Shown here in pieces: positions 1-9,429 of a DNA stretch of 64,000 nt. The notes below the pieces were generated by a model. That model was not told where the DNA came from. It saw nothing but the letters and a program-made list of their open reading frames with translations, and did no database searches. Position 1 is the first letter of the stretch; each line of letters starts with the position of its first letter. This DNA comes from Micromonospora sediminimaris (GTDB lineage Bacteria; Actinomycetota; Actinomycetes; Mycobacteriales; Micromonosporaceae), in NCBI GenBank assembly GCA_900112325.1, contig FOLJ01000009.1, forward strand, positions 1 to 64,000, written 5' to 3'. The position numbers and the translations under genes are program-made.

Positions 1-840
<840 letters not shown>

Positions 841-861
841 TCCATCGCAACTGATCCATCG

Positions 862-897
862 GACAGGGGCCAGGCGCTCACGGGCCTGGCCCCTGTC
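862..897 (+). terminator. Hairpin terminator after the xylanase
   Basis: Perfect 14-bp stem (862-875 with 884-897) and 8-base loop just after the xylanase stop codon; no long T tract, as is common at high GC. A 10-base direct repeat CTGATCCATC lies at the stop codon and just before the hairpin. Confidence 0.75.
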
Positions 898-985
898 TCC
901 GCTCATCGTCATGGGCGTGGTGCGCCCGAGCGCTACGACTCGCGGCGATGGCGGGCGGGCGTTCAAGGGCCGGAGGCGATGCGGC

Positions 986-991
986 TAGGCT
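986..991 (+). promoter_or_regulatory. -10 box for leaderless tsaB
   Basis: TAGGCT ends 8 bases before the GTG at 1000, so transcription would begin at or next to the start codon. The xylanase terminator lies just upstream, so the tsaB-rimI-tsaD genes need their own promoter. No convincing -35 was identified. Confidence 0.5.
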
Positions 992-999
992 GGGTCATT

Positions 1000-1677
1000 G
1001 TGCTCGTACTGGTGGTGGACAGCTCGACCCCGGCGGTGACCGCGGCGCTCGTCGAGGTCACCGCGAGTGGCGTCACGACCCGGGCGCACCGGTGCACCGT
1101 CGACGCGCGGGCGCACGGCGAACTGCTCGCCCCGCAGGTCGACGCGGTGCTCGCCGACGCGGACGCCCGTCCCGCCGACCTGCACGCGATCGTCGCCGGG
1201 CTCGGCCCCGGCCCGTTCACCGGGCTGCGGGTGGGCCTGGTCACCGCCGCCACCATGTCGCAGGTGCTCGGCATTCCCGCGTACGGTGTCTGCTCGCTCG
1301 ACGCGATCGGGCACCCGGCGGCGGCCGGCGAGCCGGTGCTGGCGGCGAGCGACGCGCGCCGGCGGGAGATCTACTGGGCGGTCTACGACGGCGCGGGCGG
1401 GCGTCTCGTCGGGCCGGAGGTCGGCGCTCCGGCGGTGGCCGCCGATCGGGCCCGGGAACTGGGCGCGACCGCCGCCGTCGGTGACGGTGCCCATCGCTAC
1501 GCCGAGGTGCTGGGCCTGCCGCTGCGGGCCGAACCCCGCTATCCGGACGCGGGCGCGCTGGCCACCCTGGCCGCCGAGCGGATCCGGGCCGGCGCGAGCG
1601 GTGACCCGCTCACCCCGCTCTACCTGCGCCGACCGGACGCGGTGGCCGCCACCGCGCGCAAGCCGGTGCTGCCGTGA
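1000..1677 (+). CDS. tsaB: tRNA t6A synthesis protein TsaB
   Basis: Partner of TsaD in making N6-threonylcarbamoyladenosine at position 37 of ANN-decoding tRNAs; cytoplasmic. About 225 residues, usual length. The N-terminal ASKHA-type strand LVVDSSTPAVTAALVEV and the family motif GLGPGPFTGLRVGL (about residues 67-80) are clear. An in-frame ATG exists at 979, but the GGAGG before it is only 2 bases away, and family members begin right at the first beta strand; the GTG at 1000, 8 bases behind a TAGGCT box, is preferred as a leaderless start. Overlaps rimI by 4 bases, so translational coupling is likely. Confidence 0.93.
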   Translation: MLVLVVDSSTPAVTAALVEVTASGVTTRAHRCTVDARAHGELLAPQVDAVLADADARPADLHAIVAGLGPGPFTGLRVGLVTAATMSQVLGIPAYGVCSLDAIGHPAAAGEPVLAASDARRREIYWAVYDGAGGRLVGPEVGAPAVAADRARELGATAAVGDGAHRYAEVLGLPLRAEPRYPDAGALATLAAERIRAGASGDPLTPLYLRRPDAVAATARKPVLP

Positions 1678-2126
1678 GCCGGTTGCGGCCGGCCCGGTTC
1701 CGCTGGTGGCACATCGACGAGGTGCTGCCGATCGAGGCGGATCTCTTCGGTGCCGAGCAGTGGTCCGCGGCGATGTTCTGGAACGAGTTGTCCCACGGGC
1801 ATTTCTACCGGGTGGTCACCGACGACGACGGCGGGGTGCTCGGCTACGCCGGGCTCGCCGTCGCACCGCCCGACGAGGCGTGGGTGCAGAACATCGCGGT
1901 CCGGCGGGAGGCGCAGCGCCGGGGGATCGGCAAACTGCTGCTGGAGGCGCTGCTCGCCGAGGCCGGTCGGCTCGGCGTACGCGCCGTGCTGCTGGAGGTC
2001 GCCGCCGACAACGCCCCGGCCCAACGGCTCTACGCGACGTACGGGTTCGAGCCGATCGGCGTACGGCGCGGCTACTACCAACCGAGCAACACCGACGCGC
2101 TGGTGATGCAGCGCACCCAGGACTGA
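1674..2126 (+). CDS. rimI: Ribosomal protein bS18 alanine N-acetyltransferase
   Basis: GNAT acetyltransferase, 150 residues, acetylating the N-terminal alanine of ribosomal protein S18 from acetyl-CoA (role from family; the substrate may be wider in actinobacteria). The acetyl-CoA loop is seen as [25 protein letters not shown] sequence near residues 80-99, followed by a C-terminal [17 protein letters not shown] strand-helix typical of RimI. The GTG start overlaps the tsaB stop (GTGA), and tsaD starts 7 bases after its stop. The tsaB-rimI-tsaD order is the classical bacterial arrangement. Confidence 0.93.
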   Translation: MSRLRPARFRWWHIDEVLPIEADLFGAEQWSAAMFWNELSHGHFYRVVTDDDGGVLGYAGLAVAPPDEAWVQNIAVRREAQRRGIGKLLLEALLAEAGRLGVRAVLLEVAADNAPAQRLYATYGFEPIGVRRGYYQPSNTDALVMQRTQD

Positions 2127-2133
2127 GAAATCC

Positions 2134-3180
2134 ATGGCTGACGAACCACTGATCCTCGGCATCGAGACCTCGTGCGACGAGACCGGCGTCGGTGTCGTAC
2201 GCGGCCACACGTTGCTCGCCGACGCGCTCGCGTCCAGTGTGGACCAGCATGCCCGATTCGGTGGGGTGGTGCCGGAGGTGGCCAGCCGGGCGCACCTGGA
2301 GGCCATCGTGCCGACCATGCAGCGGGCACTCACCGAGGCTGGGGTGACGCTCGCCGACGTGGATGCGATCGCGGTCACCGCCGGGCCGGGCCTGGCCGGG
2401 GCGCTGCTGGTCGGGGTGGCCGCCGCCAAGGGGTACGCGATCGCCGCGGAGAAACCGGTCTACGGCGTCAACCATCTCGCCGCGCACGTCGCGGTGGACA
2501 CGCTGGAGCACGGTCCGCTGCCCGAACCGGCGATCGCGCTGCTGGTCTCCGGTGGTCATTCGTCGCTGCTCCTGGTCGACGACCTGGCCCGGGGCGTGAC
2601 CCCGTTGGGCGCCACCATCGACGATGCGGCCGGCGAGGCGTTCGACAAGGTGGCCCGCCTGCTCGGTCTGCCGTTCCCCGGTGGGCCGTACATCGACCGG
2701 GAGGCCCGGGCCGGTGACCCGGCGGCGATCGCCTTCCCGCGTGGACTGACCGCCGCCAAGGATCTCGTCGCGCACCGCCACGACTTCTCCTTCTCCGGGT
2801 TGAAGACCGCGGTGGCGCGGTGGGTGGAGGCTCGCCAGCGGGCCGGCGAACCGGTTCCGGTCGCGGACGTCGCCGCGTCCTTCCAGGAGGCGGTCTGCGA
2901 CGTGCTGGTGAACAAGGCGCTGGACGCCTGCCGTAGCCGGGGCGTGCCGACCCTGGTGATCGGCGGGGGAGTGGCGGCCAACTCACGGTTGCGGGCGATG
3001 GCCGAGCAGCGGGCGGCCCGGCACGGCATCAGGGTCCGCGTGCCCCGGCCCGGCCTCTGCACGGACAACGGCGCGATGGTGGCGGCCCTCGGCTCGCACC
3101 TGGTCGCCTCGGGTGTCGCGCCCAGCCGGCTCGATCTGCCCGCGGATTCGGCCATGCCGCTGACCACTGTCGGCGTCTGA
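2134..3180 (+). CDS. tsaD: tRNA N6-adenosine threonylcarbamoyltransferase TsaD
   Basis: Catalytic subunit transferring threonylcarbamoyl from TC-AMP to A37 of tRNA. 348 residues, normal length. Starts with the ASKHA signature [17 protein letters not shown] (residues 6-22); the metal-binding HxxxH is NHLAAHVAV (near 110-118); the nucleotide loops are [12 protein letters not shown] (near 135-146) and [12 protein letters not shown] (near 273). ATG start is 7 bases after rimI. Third gene of the tsaB operon, and the following small gene begins 13 bases after its stop. Confidence 0.96.
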   Translation: MADEPLILGIETSCDETGVGVVRGHTLLADALASSVDQHARFGGVVPEVASRAHLEAIVPTMQRALTEAGVTLADVDAIAVTAGPGLAGALLVGVAAAKGYAIAAEKPVYGVNHLAAHVAVDTLEHGPLPEPAIALLVSGGHSSLLLVDDLARGVTPLGATIDDAAGEAFDKVARLLGLPFPGGPYIDREARAGDPAAIAFPRGLTAAKDLVAHRHDFSFSGLKTAVARWVEARQRAGEPVPVADVAASFQEAVCDVLVNKALDACRSRGVPTLVIGGGVAANSRLRAMAEQRAARHGIRVRVPRPGLCTDNGAMVAALGSHLVASGVAPSRLDLPADSAMPLTTVGV

Positions 3181-3193
3181 GGAGGACGGCGAC

Positions 3194-3448
3194 GTGATCG
3201 TACGGATGTGGGAGGCGCGGGCGGAGCCGTACGCGCTCGCCGACCTGGTCACCTGGGTCTGCGACAGCGCGCTGCCCGAGTTCGAGCACGACCCGCTGCA
3301 CGTGTCCAGCGAGGTCTTCTCCTCCACCGACCACCGGGTCGTGGTGATCTCCAAATGGCGCAGCAGCCCTCGACCGCTGCCCGACCCGCCGGTGATGCTG
3401 CTCGCCCGGCAGCCGCACTCCTGGGACTTCACCCAGGTCGACCGCTGA
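3194..3448 (+). CDS. Small conserved hypothetical protein
   Basis: 84 residues, GTG start with a strong Shine-Dalgarno (GAGGAGG, about 8 bases upstream), 13 bases after tsaD and so probably in the same transcript. No signal peptide or membrane segment. The alternating hydrophobic strands (HRVVVISKWRSSP) vaguely resemble a small alpha-beta sandwich, but I do not recognise a family and give no function. Codon use is like that of its neighbours, with high GC at third positions, so it is likely a real gene. Confidence 0.75.
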   Translation: MIVRMWEARAEPYALADLVTWVCDSALPEFEHDPLHVSSEVFSSTDHRVVVISKWRSSPRPLPDPPVMLLARQPHSWDFTQVDR

Positions 3449-3469
3449 GGCCACCCAGGCCAGGGCGGG

Positions 3470-5143
3470 TCAGCGGATGGTCACCGTGGTGGTGGCGGTG
3501 GAACGGTCGATCTCGCTGGTCCGGGCGCTGACCCGCAACGTCCAGTCACCGGCGACCGGGAAGTGGATCTCGGCGCTGCCGTGGTGCGGTTCCAGCGCGA
3601 AGACCTCGACGGTGATCGGCTCGATGCCGGCCTCCGGCAGGGCGGCGGTGACCGTCCACTCCGCCACCGGCAACTCCTTCGCCTGCGGCGTGTAGACGTA
3701 CGCGTGCAGGCTGTTCGCGGTGCCGGCGACCGCCGGGTAGATGTCGAACTGCAGGGTGAACAGGTCGGTGGTGAGCGACTGCGCGACACCCTCCCGGTTC
3801 ACCCCGTCGGCCGCCGTACCGACGGAACGGCCCGGCGGTGTCTGCACCAGCACCGCCGTCAGCGCCAGCACCACCGCCGTCACGGCGAGTTCCACGCCGG
3901 CCGCCCGAGCGATCCAGCGGGGCCGGGTCGCAGCGACCCGCCGCCTGATCAACCGGCGTTGCCCGGCCGCCACCGCCAGCACCCCGGCCAGCAGTGCCGC
4001 CTTGGCCAGCAGCAGGCGGCCGTAGGTGCTGCCCCACAGAGCCGAGAGGCGGCCGAGTTCGATCACGGCCTGCCCGAGCCCGGCGGCGACCAGCCAGGCC
4101 ACCGCGAGGGTGGCCAGCCGGGACCAGGCCGGCAGGATCCGGGCGAGCACCCGCTCGTGCGCGCCTCGCAGCAGGAACACGGTAAGCGCGAACAGTCCAC
4201 CCAACCAGGCGGTCACCCCGGCGATGTGCAGGGTGCCCAGCGCGATGCTCACCGGCGGCAACGGCGAGGCGACCGGATGCCCGGCCAGTGGCCAGGTGAC
4301 GAACCCGGCCAGGCCGATCGCCGCCAGTGCCGCACCGCGTACCCGGCTGGCGAGGCCCCGACCTGTTGACGAGCGCTCACCAGCGCCCCGCAGCACCGCC
4401 AGCAGCAGGGCCGCCGCCAAGCCGACCAGCGCCAGCCGGGCGGCCAGCACCACTCCGACGTCGCTGTCCGCCACGGCCCGCAGGTCGGCCGGGGAGAGCT
4501 GGCCGACCGGCGCGCCGACCACCTGGGCCGCCTGTCCGACCCAGGTGCCGAGCGTGCCGGCGGCGACGAGGCCGAGCCCGCACAGCGCGGTGGCCGTGGC
4601 AGCCCGACGGGAGCGACGGCGGGGCCACATGGTGGCCACGAGCAGCGGCGGGCCGACTGCCAGGAGCAGCCCGAGATACCCGAGGTACTTGGCGGCCGGC
4701 ACCAGCACCCCGGCCGGTGACTCGGACTCCGCCAGGGCCGGCTCGGGCGGGGTCGCCGACGGTGCCCCGGCGGCGAAGGTGAAGCTGCCCGCGACCGGGT
4801 GACTGTCCGCCGAGATGACGCGGTAGCTGACCAGGTAGGTGCCGAGTGGACGGTCCGAGGGCCGCAGGGCGATCCGGATGGTCCGGTCCCGGACCTCAGG
4901 TTCGCCGACGTTTATCCGCTTGCCGTCCGGGGCGAGGACCTGCACCCGGCCGGGGACCACGGCGATGGTCTCGCTGAAGGTCACCAGCACCTCGCGCGGC
5001 GCGTACCCGAGCACCTCGTCGCGCTGCGGGGTGGTGGCTACCACCACGGCGTGCGCCGCCGCTGGGCCGGCGGGGCCCAGGGCGGCGCACAGTGCGGTGA
5101 GGACCAGCCCGAGCAGGGCAGCGGCTCGGGTACGAACGGTCAT
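3470..5143 (-). CDS. CopC-CopD-YtkA fusion, copper-handling membrane protein
   Basis: 557 residues. A signal peptide (about 1-30, ending AHA) exposes the His that starts mature CopC; the CopC domain (about 31-125) holds the second His in SADSHPVAGSF. Residues about 145-430 form about eight membrane segments of the CopD type. After a short linker comes an extracytoplasmic beta-rich domain (about 445-557, LFTLQFDIYPAVAGTANS... HFPVAGDWTLRVSA) resembling YtkA/FixH. CopC binds copper outside the membrane and CopD is thought to carry it inward; the role of the YtkA-like tail is inferred. The DUF4142 gene lies 18 bases upstream on the same strand and is probably co-transcribed. Confidence 0.88.
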   Translation of the reverse strand: MTVRTRAAALLGLVLTALCAALGPAGPAAAHAVVVATTPQRDEVLGYAPREVLVTFSETIAVVPGRVQVLAPDGKRINVGEPEVRDRTIRIALRPSDRPLGTYLVSYRVISADSHPVAGSFTFAAGAPSATPPEPALAESESPAGVLVPAAKYLGYLGLLLAVGPPLLVATMWPRRRSRRAATATALCGLGLVAAGTLGTWVGQAAQVVGAPVGQLSPADLRAVADSDVGVVLAARLALVGLAAALLLAVLRGAGERSSTGRGLASRVRGAALAAIGLAGFVTWPLAGHPVASPLPPVSIALGTLHIAGVTAWLGGLFALTVFLLRGAHERVLARILPAWSRLATLAVAWLVAAGLGQAVIELGRLSALWGSTYGRLLLAKAALLAGVLAVAAGQRRLIRRRVAATRPRWIARAAGVELAVTAVVLALTAVLVQTPPGRSVGTAADGVNREGVAQSLTTDLFTLQFDIYPAVAGTANSLHAYVYTPQAKELPVAEWTVTAALPEAGIEPITVEVFALEPHHGSAEIHFPVAGDWTLRVSARTSEIDRSTATTTVTIR

Positions 5144-5161
5144 CGAAGCGGGTGGCAGCGG

Positions 5162-5899
5162 TCAGCTGCGACGGAACATGCGGTACGTGAGGAAGCCGCC
5201 GGTGCCGAGGGCACCGAGGAAGATCGCCCAGATGAGCGTGTTGCTGACCCCGATCTGCGGGCCGGTGTTGGCCTGCGCGGCGGCGAGCAGTCCGTCGTTG
5301 CCGGGGGCCGGCAGCGCGGCGGGCGGCAGTTCGGCGTACCGGACCAGGCCGGTGCTCTCCAACATCCGCATGTGGTCACCGACGAACGTGTTGGCCGAGT
5401 TGGCCAGGTCCCGGATCACCTCGTTGCGGGTGCTGGCCCGGACCGCGCCGATCACCGGGAAGATCTTGCCGTGGGCGACCCGGAGTCGGGTGACGAAGAT
5501 CTGGTCGAAGCGGGCGCCACGGGCGTCCTTCATCTCGGTGAGCCAGCCCTGCTGCTCGGCGGTCGGCGCGTTGGGGATGACGGCGCTCAGCTTGTTGGCC
5601 GCCTCCACGGTGATCCGGTCGAGCTCCTCGTGCTGCCGGGCGATTTCGGCGCCCACCTCGCGGACCACCTGCGAGCTGCCCTTTTCGGCGGCCATCTGCC
5701 CGGCTGGCATCTCCCAGAGCCCGGCCAGCCGCACCCCGTCGAGCAGGGCCTGGTCGGCGGCGGCGAGTTGCTGAGCGGCGGGCGCGGCCAGGGCCACACC
5801 GGGCAGGACGACGAGGGCTGCGACGATCGTGGTGAGCAGCACCGCCAAGCGACGGGACCGGTTGCCCTGCCGGCGACGAGCGGAATCCAGCGGTGCCAT
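5162..5899 (-). CDS. DUF4142 secreted, membrane-anchored protein
   Basis: 245 residues. Basic N-terminus, then a signal segment (about 17-40, LAVLLTTIVAALVVLPGVALA). The middle (about 45-190) is a helical DUF4142 domain, predicted ferritin-like four-helix bundle, exposed outside the membrane. A C-terminal segment TLIWAIFLGALGTGGFLTYRMFRRS would anchor it. The biochemical role of the family is not established. It precedes the CopC-CopD gene by 18 bases, so a link with metal handling is possible but is only an inference from position. Confidence 0.82.
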   Translation of the reverse strand: MAPLDSARRRQGNRSRRLAVLLTTIVAALVVLPGVALAAPAAQQLAAADQALLDGVRLAGLWEMPAGQMAAEKGSSQVVREVGAEIARQHEELDRITVEAANKLSAVIPNAPTAEQQGWLTEMKDARGARFDQIFVTRLRVAHGKIFPVIGAVRASTRNEVIRDLANSANTFVGDHMRMLESTGLVRYAELPPAALPAPGNDGLLAAAQANTGPQIGVSNTLIWAIFLGALGTGGFLTYRMFRRS

Positions 5900-6041
5900 G
5901 TCTGCGACGCCTCCTCGGACGAGAACGATCGTTGAGCGATGGACGTCCGCACCCCGTCGGCCGTCCGCAACCTGGTACGGATTGTTCGGCCGATCAGTTC
6001 ATCGGTTGGCGAAACCGGCTCGCGAAATACGGAACTGGAGA

Positions 6042-7223
6042 TCAGTTGACGTCGAGCGGGTCGGCCAGCAGCCGGTCGAAGGCGAGTTCGGCCGCGCCGA
6101 CCAGGGGAGCGTCCTCACCGAGCTTCGGCGTACGCAACCGGACGTGCTCAAGGCAGGCCGGCAGCCCGTTGGAGTTGAGCCGGCTGCGCACCTGGGCGGC
6201 GGCGGCCAGATAGAGGTCGCGCATGGTGCCGCCGAAGATGACCATTTCCGGGTTGAAGATGTTGACCAGGTTGGCGACGCCGAAGCCGAGCCAGTCACCG
6301 GCCTGGCGTACCGCGATCTGGGCCTGGGCGTCGCCGCGGTCGGCGGCGTCGAAGACCGCCAGCATCGCCTCCCGGCCCCGGGCGTCGGAGCGACCGGCGG
6401 CCCGGAGCAGCCCGTGCTCGCCGATCTCGGTCTCCCAGCAGCCCCGGTTGCCGCACTCGCAGCGGGCCCCGTCGCGGACCACCACCATGTGCCCCACCTC
6501 GCCGCTGTAACCGCCGTGCCCGGTCAGCCGCCGGCCTGCGGCGATGATCCCGGCACCGACGCCGACGTCGCCGTAGAGGTAGATGACGTTGTCGCAGCCC
6601 GCCGCCGCGCCACGGGCGTGCTCGGCGAAGGCCGCCACGTCGGCCACGTTCCCGACGGTGACCGGCACGTCGACCCCGAGTTCGGTGCCGAGCGCGGTGC
6701 CGATCGGTTCGTCCACCCATCCGGTGGTGGGTCCGAGCCGGACCAGGCCGTCGTCGCGGCGGACCATCCCGCAGACCGCCACCCCGGCACCGACGCAGAC
6801 GGCGTCCTCCGGCATCGCCTGCCGCATCTCCTTGACCGCGCCGGCCAGCAGTGGAGCGGCCTCCGCCGCGGTGAGACCGCGTGGGCGGTCCAGCTCCCGG
6901 CGGTCGAGCACCGCGCCGCCGAGCCCGACCCGCGCGGCCCGCAGCCGGTCCACCTCGATGCTGTACGCGTACGCGAAGACCCGGTCCGACTCGGGCCGGA
7001 CGACAAGCGACGGTCGTCCGGCCCGGCCGGTTTCCTTCGGCGCCCCCTCAGTCACCAGGCCGGCCGCGGCGAGGTCGGCGGTGAGCGCGCCGATTGTGCT
7101 CCGGTTCAACCCCAGTGCGGTGGTCAGTTCCGCACGCGTGGTGGCACCGTGCACGTGCACGTAGCGCAACAGGGCACCGAGATTCTGCCGACGAATCTCG
7201 TCCTGGCTCGGTCCCACGCGCAT
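6042..7223 (-). CDS. ROK-family transcriptional regulator (XylR-like)
   Basis: 393 residues. N-terminal winged helix (about 10-75, RAELTTALGLNRSTIGALTADLAAAGLV) followed by a ROK sugar-kinase-like domain with the zinc motif CECGNRGCWE (near residue 250) and ATP/sugar loops (VGVGAGIIAAG, GGTMRDLYLAAAA). ROK regulators sense sugars or sugar phosphates and usually repress nearby transport genes. It starts 28 bases after the end of the permease gene, as the last gene of the sugar transporter operon, so autoregulation with the operon is likely. Sugar identity (xylose) is inferred from the transporter family and the xylanase at the window edge. Confidence 0.9.
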   Translation of the reverse strand: MRVGPSQDEIRRQNLGALLRYVHVHGATTRAELTTALGLNRSTIGALTADLAAAGLVTEGAPKETGRAGRPSLVVRPESDRVFAYAYSIEVDRLRAARVGLGGAVLDRRELDRPRGLTAAEAAPLLAGAVKEMRQAMPEDAVCVGAGVAVCGMVRRDDGLVRLGPTTGWVDEPIGTALGTELGVDVPVTVGNVADVAAFAEHARGAAAGCDNVIYLYGDVGVGAGIIAAGRRLTGHGGYSGEVGHMVVVRDGARCECGNRGCWETEIGEHGLLRAAGRSDARGREAMLAVFDAADRGDAQAQIAVRQAGDWLGFGVANLVNIFNPEMVIFGGTMRDLYLAAAAQVRSRLNSNGLPACLEHVRLRTPKLGEDAPLVGAAELAFDRLLADPLDVN

Positions 7224-7251
7224 CGGTTGTGACTACCTTCGGTGCAGCGGA

Positions 7252-8511
7252 TCAGCGGCTGCCGCTGGCGGCGGCTCGTCGGCGCGACAGCGCGTCGACG
7301 CTGGCCGCCAGGAGCAGCACCACGCCGGTGACCACGTACTTGACGCCCGAGCTGTAACCCATCAGACCCATGCCGTTGTCGATCACCGCGACCACCGCGC
7401 CACCGAGCACCGCGTCCAGCACCCGGCCCTTGCCGCCGAAAAGGCTGGTGCCACCGATCACGGCCGCGCCCACGGCGTAGAGCAGCACGTTGCTGCCGCC
7501 GGTGTTCGGGTCGACGGAGTTGGCCCGGCTGGCGGCGACGATGCCGCCGACGGCGGCCATGGTGGAGCAGATGACGAAGACCGAGATGCGGATCCGGTCC
7601 ACGTTGATGCCGGCCCGGCGAGCGGCTTCCTTGTTGCCGCCGACCGCGTAGATGTGCCGCCCGTAGCTGGTGCGATGGAGCACGAAGGTGCCGATGATGA
7701 GCAGCACGGCGATGATCGGCACCACGATCGGCACGCCCTTGAGCGAGCTGATCAGCACGTTGCGGCTGCGCTCCAGGTTGAGCATGTAGACCGCGAGGCC
7801 GAGGATGACGGCCAGCCCGCCGATCCGGGCGAGCACCACCGCCATCGGGTCGGTGACCAGGCCACGTGCGGCGCGGTTGCGGTAGCGCAGCAGCTGGACG
7901 GCGGCGTACCCGGCGACGGCCACGGCGGCGAGCGCCCAGCCGAGCAGCGGCGGCAGGTTGCGGTTGGCGATCGCCACCAGCACCGAGTCGCGCACCGAGA
8001 TGTTGCGGCCTTCCTCCATCAGCAGCAGCACCACGCCCTGGAAGGCCAGGAAGCCGGCCAGGGTGACCACGAAGGACGGAATTCCGATCTTGGCGACCAG
8101 AAGGCCGAGGATCGTACCGATCACCATGCCGGTGAGCACGGCGGCGGCCACCGCGACGTACCAGGGATAGCCGAGCACGGTGACCACGTTTGCCAGCACC
8201 GCCGCGCAGACGCCGCTGGCGAAGCCGGCCGACAGGTCGATCTCACCCAGCAGCAGGACGAAGACCAGACCCATCGCGATCAGGGTGACCGCCGCGCCCT
8301 GGGTGAACAGGTTGGCGAAGTTCCCGGCGCTGAGGAACGAGGGCCGCAGGATCGAGAAGACCGTGCAGAGGACGAGCAGGCCGAGGACGGCGGGGAGGGC
8401 GCCGATGTCGCCACCGCGTACCCGTCGCCAGTAGTCGCGGACGTGGCTGCCGACGGAGGGCGTCGACGTGACTGCGGCCGGCCCCTCCTGCTTGACGGCG
8501 GTGGTGCTCAT
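7252..8511 (-). CDS. xylH: Sugar ABC transporter permease (XylH/RbsC family)
   Basis: 419 residues with about ten membrane helices and a soluble N-terminal tail. The segment ALGLVFVLLLGEIDLSAG... and the late loop GGKGRVLDAVLGGAVVAVIDNGMGLMG are characteristic of RbsC/XylH permeases of CUT2-type importers. The open frame runs further upstream, but the ATG at 8511 overlaps the stop codon of the ATPase gene (ATGA), the usual coupled arrangement. Sequence features resemble XylH most, so D-xylose is the favoured substrate; another pentose cannot be excluded. Confidence 0.88.
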   Translation of the reverse strand: MSTTAVKQEGPAAVTSTPSVGSHVRDYWRRVRGGDIGALPAVLGLLVLCTVFSILRPSFLSAGNFANLFTQGAAVTLIAMGLVFVLLLGEIDLSAGFASGVCAAVLANVVTVLGYPWYVAVAAAVLTGMVIGTILGLLVAKIGIPSFVVTLAGFLAFQGVVLLLMEEGRNISVRDSVLVAIANRNLPPLLGWALAAVAVAGYAAVQLLRYRNRAARGLVTDPMAVVLARIGGLAVILGLAVYMLNLERSRNVLISSLKGVPIVVPIIAVLLIIGTFVLHRTSYGRHIYAVGGNKEAARRAGINVDRIRISVFVICSTMAAVGGIVAASRANSVDPNTGGSNVLLYAVGAAVIGGTSLFGGKGRVLDAVLGGAVVAVIDNGMGLMGYSSGVKYVVTGVVLLLAASVDALSRRRAAASGSR

Positions 8512-9326
8512 GAGACGCCTCCCGTGGTGCTGCCGGCCGGCGCCGCGCCGTTGCCGTTGGTGGCCGGTTCGCCGGTGAGTCCGAGCCCGCCGGAGCGACC
8601 GGCGGTGATCAGCTCGACCACCTGCGCATGAGTGATGTCGGTGGTCTTCACCTGAGCGACCATCTGGCCGAGGTAGAGCGCGGCGATCCGGTCGGAGACG
8701 GCGAAGACGTCGTTCATGTTGTGCGAGATGAGCACGACGGCCAGACCGTTGTCGGCCAGCCGGCGGACCAGTTCGAGCACCTGGGCGGTCTGCGCGACGC
8801 CGAGCGCGGCGGTCGGCTCGTCCAGGATCACCAGCTTGCTGTTCCAGAGCACGGCCTTGGCGATCGCCACCGTCTGACGCTGGCCGCCGGAGAGGCTGGA
8901 GACGAGCTGGCGCAGCGACTTGACGGTGCGTACGGAGAGCCCGGCGAGGGTGTCGGCCGCCATCTGTTCCATCGTCGGCTCGTCGAGGACGATGCCGCTG
9001 CGCTTCTCGCGGCCGAGGAACATGTTCTGCACGATGTCGAGGTTGTCGCAGAGCGCGAGGTCCTGGTAGACGACCTCGATGCCGAGCGCTGCGGCGTCGC
9101 GTGGGCTGTGGATGTTCACCGGCCGGCCGTCGAAGACGAACTGCCCGGCGTCGGTCGGGTAGATGCCGCTGATGCACTTGACCAGGGTCGACTTGCCGGC
9201 GCCGTTGTCACCGACGAGCGCGGTGACCTCGCCCGGGTAGGCGGCGAAGGCGACATCGCGTAGAACCTGGACGGGACCGAAACTCTTGTCGATCCCGCGT
9301 AGCTCCAGCAGAGGGGTCGCGGACAC
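8508..9326 (-). CDS. xylG: Sugar ABC transporter ATP-binding protein, single domain
   Basis: 272 residues. Walker A GDNGAGKST, Q-loop, signature LSGGQRQTVAIAKA and Walker B LVILDEPTAALG are all intact. Unlike E. coli XylG or RbsA, which carry two ATPase domains (about 500 residues), only one domain is present, so it must act as a homodimer. GTG start at 9326 chosen because AAGGAGAA lies 5-8 bases upstream; an earlier in-frame ATG at 9389 would put the start inside the xylF-xylG intercistronic hairpin. The tail after residue 245 is Gly/Ala-rich. Confidence 0.88.
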   Translation of the reverse strand: MSATPLLELRGIDKSFGPVQVLRDVAFAAYPGEVTALVGDNGAGKSTLVKCISGIYPTDAGQFVFDGRPVNIHSPRDAAALGIEVVYQDLALCDNLDIVQNMFLGREKRSGIVLDEPTMEQMAADTLAGLSVRTVKSLRQLVSSLSGGQRQTVAIAKAVLWNSKLVILDEPTAALGVAQTAQVLELVRRLADNGLAVVLISHNMNDVFAVSDRIAALYLGQMVAQVKTTDITHAQVVELITAGRSGGLGLTGEPATNGNGAAPAGSTTGGVS

Positions 9327-9376
9327 GGGGTTCTCCTTTGTCACGGAGGGAGATCGGGGCCCGTCCAGCGGCGGCA

Positions 9377-9411
9377 CGCCGCCCGGCACGGGGTTACCGT
9401 GCCGGGCGGCG
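9377..9411 (-). terminator. Intercistronic hairpin between binding protein and ATPase genes
   Basis: Perfect 15-bp stem (9377-9391 with 9397-9411) and 5-base loop in the gap after the binding-protein gene. Such hairpins usually stabilise the upstream message or terminate part of transcription, giving more binding protein than membrane components. Confidence 0.65.
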
Positions 9412-9429
9412 CCGCCTAGGCGGGTGAGG

